A DNA stretch of 14,293 nucleotides from Firm-04 sp003446315 (GTDB taxonomy: Bacteria; Bacillota; Clostridia; Oscillospirales; Ruminococcaceae), in assembly GCA_946530355.1 (NCBI GenBank), contig CAMNAB010000076.1:1-14293 (forward strand), given 5' to 3'. A program made the position numbers and the translations under genes. Under the pieces are notes generated by a model, which was given only the letters and a program-made list of their open reading frames with translations, made no database searches and was not told where the DNA came from. Of this stretch, positions 12,258 to 14,293 are shown piece after piece. Positions within the stretch are counted from its first letter, which is position 1, and each line of letters starts with the position of its first letter.

Positions 12258-14293
12258 TTATTCAAAGGAATTAGCGCAGAGCAAAGCGGTGATGCCGGTA
12301 TCTGCTGTATAGGTCATGCCTTCAGCGATGGTGTAATATTGCAGTGCAGCCGTTTCCGGATTGTCCGGATCGGGCTGGGTGTAGAGATAGATCCCGTTTT
12401 GCGCGATCTGTTCGTAATCGCAGACATGATCTGCAAGCGGCTGCCACTGATAATTCCGGAGCATTTGCAGCGTATGCTTGTTTTGCGTCGAATCGGTGAT
12501 GGCAAAAGCGGTGCCGAATGCCGGATAGCTCTGATAATCTTCCGCAATGACCCCATTGAGATTACCTGCATCGGAAAAGAGCTGGTGTTTTCCGTTGATG
12601 CCGACCAGCGTGTTTTCCGTTTGTTCCGGATCACCGTACCATTGATAATAGGTATAACCGTCAAAAGCATAGGGCATTGTTCTGTTGAAATCTGCGTTCC
12701 GGTCATCGTGCAGCAGATATTCAAAAACCTTATAATTCCGGCTGTCCTGAAATGCTTTGGAGAGCTCTGCATCAATATCATCATCAGCGTTTGCATCCAC
12801 GATCGAAAAACTGTTTTCAGCGAAGCACAGCAAGGCGTTTCCGCTTGGTGCAAACTGGTAGAAGCAATGGGATAACCGAAATGCATCATCTAAATTGTCC
12901 TTGGTGACTGCATCGAAAACTGCATTGAGTTCAGCTTTTTCCGTTTCAACCGGTTTTGCTTTGCAGTAAAGCTGTGCGTTGAATGTGCCGGTTGAATGGA
13001 TCAGATATGGCTTTGTTTGACAGGTGGGGAGAAGGACATTGATGATGTCCGGGCTTCCCTCATTCAATTGGAACAGGTTCTCTGAAGTGCCGGAAGCATG
13101 ATCGTAATACCAGATACCGGCATCTTTTGGCTGATTGACGATTGACCGGTGCGTTGCTTCCGGGTCGAGCCCTATGGCGGATTTGATGAGTTCTCCCGGC
13201 AAGGCAGCTTTGCAGCCGAAATAACAGCTTCCGTCCGGATAGCAGCGCAGAAGAAATACACGCCAGTTCTCCTCGCTGAGTGCGCTTTGCAGGACTTGCT
13301 GTGTATCCTGTTCCAGATCATATTGGAGCATGTGCGTAAAGTTCCCGTCTGAAACGGTATAATGAAAATAGCGCGGGGCGATTTTCTCCGGAATGCTCCA
13401 GCTTGTGAGATGCATAGCAAGAATAGACGGAGATTCCTCATTTTTGACTCTGAACAGCGCACAAGGCACGGCGGCTTCTTCATAGGGGATCTGGATGATA
13501 TGGATGCCGGAACTGATCTCTTGTTCCGCATGATTGTCTTCCGACTGCAAATACAGAACAGATGCGCTGTCCGGCGCAGTCCAGTAGCGGTATACATGTT
13601 CTGCAATGACCGTTTCTGTTCCGGCTTCCCAGCGGCAGAGCTGTTGTTTGGTGTTGATATAATAGAGCGTATTGCCGAGGAAAATGCACGGCGGCTGGTT
13701 GTCCACGGTCTGATCGGCTCTCGAATCGAGCTGGTTGCAGCTTACAACGAAGGAGCCCGTTTTGGCTCTTTGCATCAAATTCAGCGAAAAAAGCGGGATA
13801 TCGGTGATCTTATATTCCGATTCCGGTCTGGAAAGATCCCGGTACATCAGACTGCAGCAATGATCTTCGGCACGATAATCGGCTGGATACCAGACGCAGC
13901 GGCTCTCCGGATCATAATGCGAAAGCGATTGGTAATAATAATCCTGATCCAGCGGAAAATCCATCGGCTGCAACTTCGAATATTCCGGATCGTTCTCTAT
14001 TTCAATGGGATGGAACAACGGATTTTCCGGAAGATTGTTTTCGGAAAGCAGGGTCTTTTTTCGTTTGGCACCTTCATAGAACCAAAGGTCGTCATCTTTG
14101 GCATAAAAGGCATAGCTTTTTGATTTTGACGCTGCATTCCGGTTTCCGAGGAAATAAGCGCCGCAGCCGGCAAGCGCCAGAACCGCACAGAAAACGGCAG
14201 TATATCGCCATACAGAACGGTTATTTTTGCGCGGCTGATCGGATGCAGCATCCGGTTCCGGCTGTTCAGTTTCAGTCGGAGAAGCGGTTTCCG
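12258..14293 (-). CDS. Membrane-anchored protein with large extracytoplasmic domain (N-terminus outside window)
   Basis: The frame is open from TAA (12260-12258) to the right edge, giving about 677 visible residues. Its N-terminal visible part is a Pro/Glu/Thr-rich stretch (ETASPTETEQPEPD), then basic RKNNRS, one hydrophobic segment (about VWRYTAVFCAVLALAGCGAY, 14213-14154) and then a long extracytoplasmic region. That region begins KSYAFYAKDDDLWFYEGAK and has repeated short segments with aromatic residues, such as LYYINTKQQLCRWEAG and GIWYYDHASGTSENLFQL. These are reminiscent of beta-propeller-like repeats. Similar Clostridia proteins often begin with a cytoplasmic zinc ribbon before the linker (recalled, not visible here). 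The TTG at 14018 is not a convincing start, because the frame and a sensible membrane segment lie upstream. Function is unknown. Confidence 0.8.
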   Translation of the reverse strand, partial: ETASPTETEQPEPDAASDQPRKNNRSVWRYTAVFCAVLALAGCGAYFLGNRNAASKSKSYAFYAKDDDLWFYEGAKRKKTLLSENNLPENPLFHPIEIENDPEYSKLQPMDFPLDQDYYYQSLSHYDPESRCVWYPADYRAEDHCCSLMYRDLSRPESEYKITDIPLFSLNLMQRAKTGSFVVSCNQLDSRADQTVDNQPPCIFLGNTLYYINTKQQLCRWEAGTETVIAEHVYRYWTAPDSASVLYLQSEDNHAEQEISSGIHIIQIPYEEAAVPCALFRVKNEESPSILAMHLTSWSIPEKIAPRYFHYTVSDGNFTHMLQYDLEQDTQQVLQSALSEENWRVFLLRCYPDGSCYFGCKAALPGELIKSAIGLDPEATHRSIVNQPKDAGIWYYDHASGTSENLFQLNEGSPDIINVLLPTCQTKPYLIHSTGTFNAQLYCKAKPVETEKAELNAVFDAVTKDNLDDAFRLSHCFYQFAPSGNALLCFAENSFSIVDANADDDIDAELSKAFQDSRNYKVFEYLLHDDRNADFNRTMPYAFDGYTYYQWYGDPEQTENTLVGINGKHQLFSDAGNLNGVIAEDYQSYPAFGTAFAITDSTQNKHTLQMLRNYQWQPLADHVCDYEQIAQNGIYLYTQPDPDNPETAALQYYTIAEGMTYTADTGITALLCANSFE

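Noticed and set aside
14154..14213. LAGC lipobox suggesting that the last protein is a lipoprotein.
   Set aside because: The frame continues upstream without a nearby start codon and with a Pro/Glu/Thr-rich stretch before the basic residues, so a simple membrane anchor is more likely.

Overview
The window looks like a chromosome segment of a Ruminococcus-type gut or rumen Clostridia (Oscillospiraceae). The clues are a secreted pectin esterase with a type I dockerin (a cellulosome part), an LPXTG surface protein with Thr-rich linkers, Firmicutes-style AGGAGG ribosome sites and TTGACA/TATAAT promoters, and dipicolinate synthase genes of a spore-forming lineage. I cannot name the species.

Layout, left to right. 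(1) 1-2544, + strand: the 3' end of a sugar-binding lipoprotein gene, a strong intercistronic hairpin, two overlapping ABC permease genes (MalF/MalG type) and a terminator; no ATPase gene is present, as usual for importers sharing an MsmK-type ATPase. (2) 2564-4805: an unrecognised gene with a nuclease-like core and a C-terminal winged-helix-like region, then a rearranged dipicolinate synthase locus. The dpaA 3' end and complete dpaB lie on the + strand, while the dpaA 5' two-thirds, with a sigma-K-like promoter, lies on the - strand facing them. A roughly 0.85-kb inversion cut dpaA, and about 46 codons are missing. (3) 4829-7250: a palindrome, a clear sigma-A promoter and a cell-wall-anchored beta-helix protein. 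(4) 7255-8666: an IscR-like Rrf2 regulator, a leader with a hairpin and 17-codon ORF, a GNAT acetyltransferase and a bidirectional terminator. (5) 8678-11720, - strand: a 982-residue rhamnogalacturonan acetylesterase with two CE12 domains flanking a CBM13-like domain, a dockerin and a CBM35-like domain. (6) 11737-12257 has no protein gene but holds two tandem candidate small RNAs with the same architecture and a shared C-rich motif, separated by a 16-bp inverted repeat. (7) 12258 to the right edge, - strand: a partial membrane-anchored protein with a large extracytoplasmic domain.

Functionally, the ABC importer and the esterase fit plant polysaccharide use, and the LPXTG protein fits surface attachment. 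The most unusual feature is the inversion-split dpaA: dpaB and the C-terminal coding part are now detached from the sporulation promoter, suggesting loss, or conceivably switching, of dipicolinic acid synthesis. The tandem C-rich small RNA candidates are the second point of interest.
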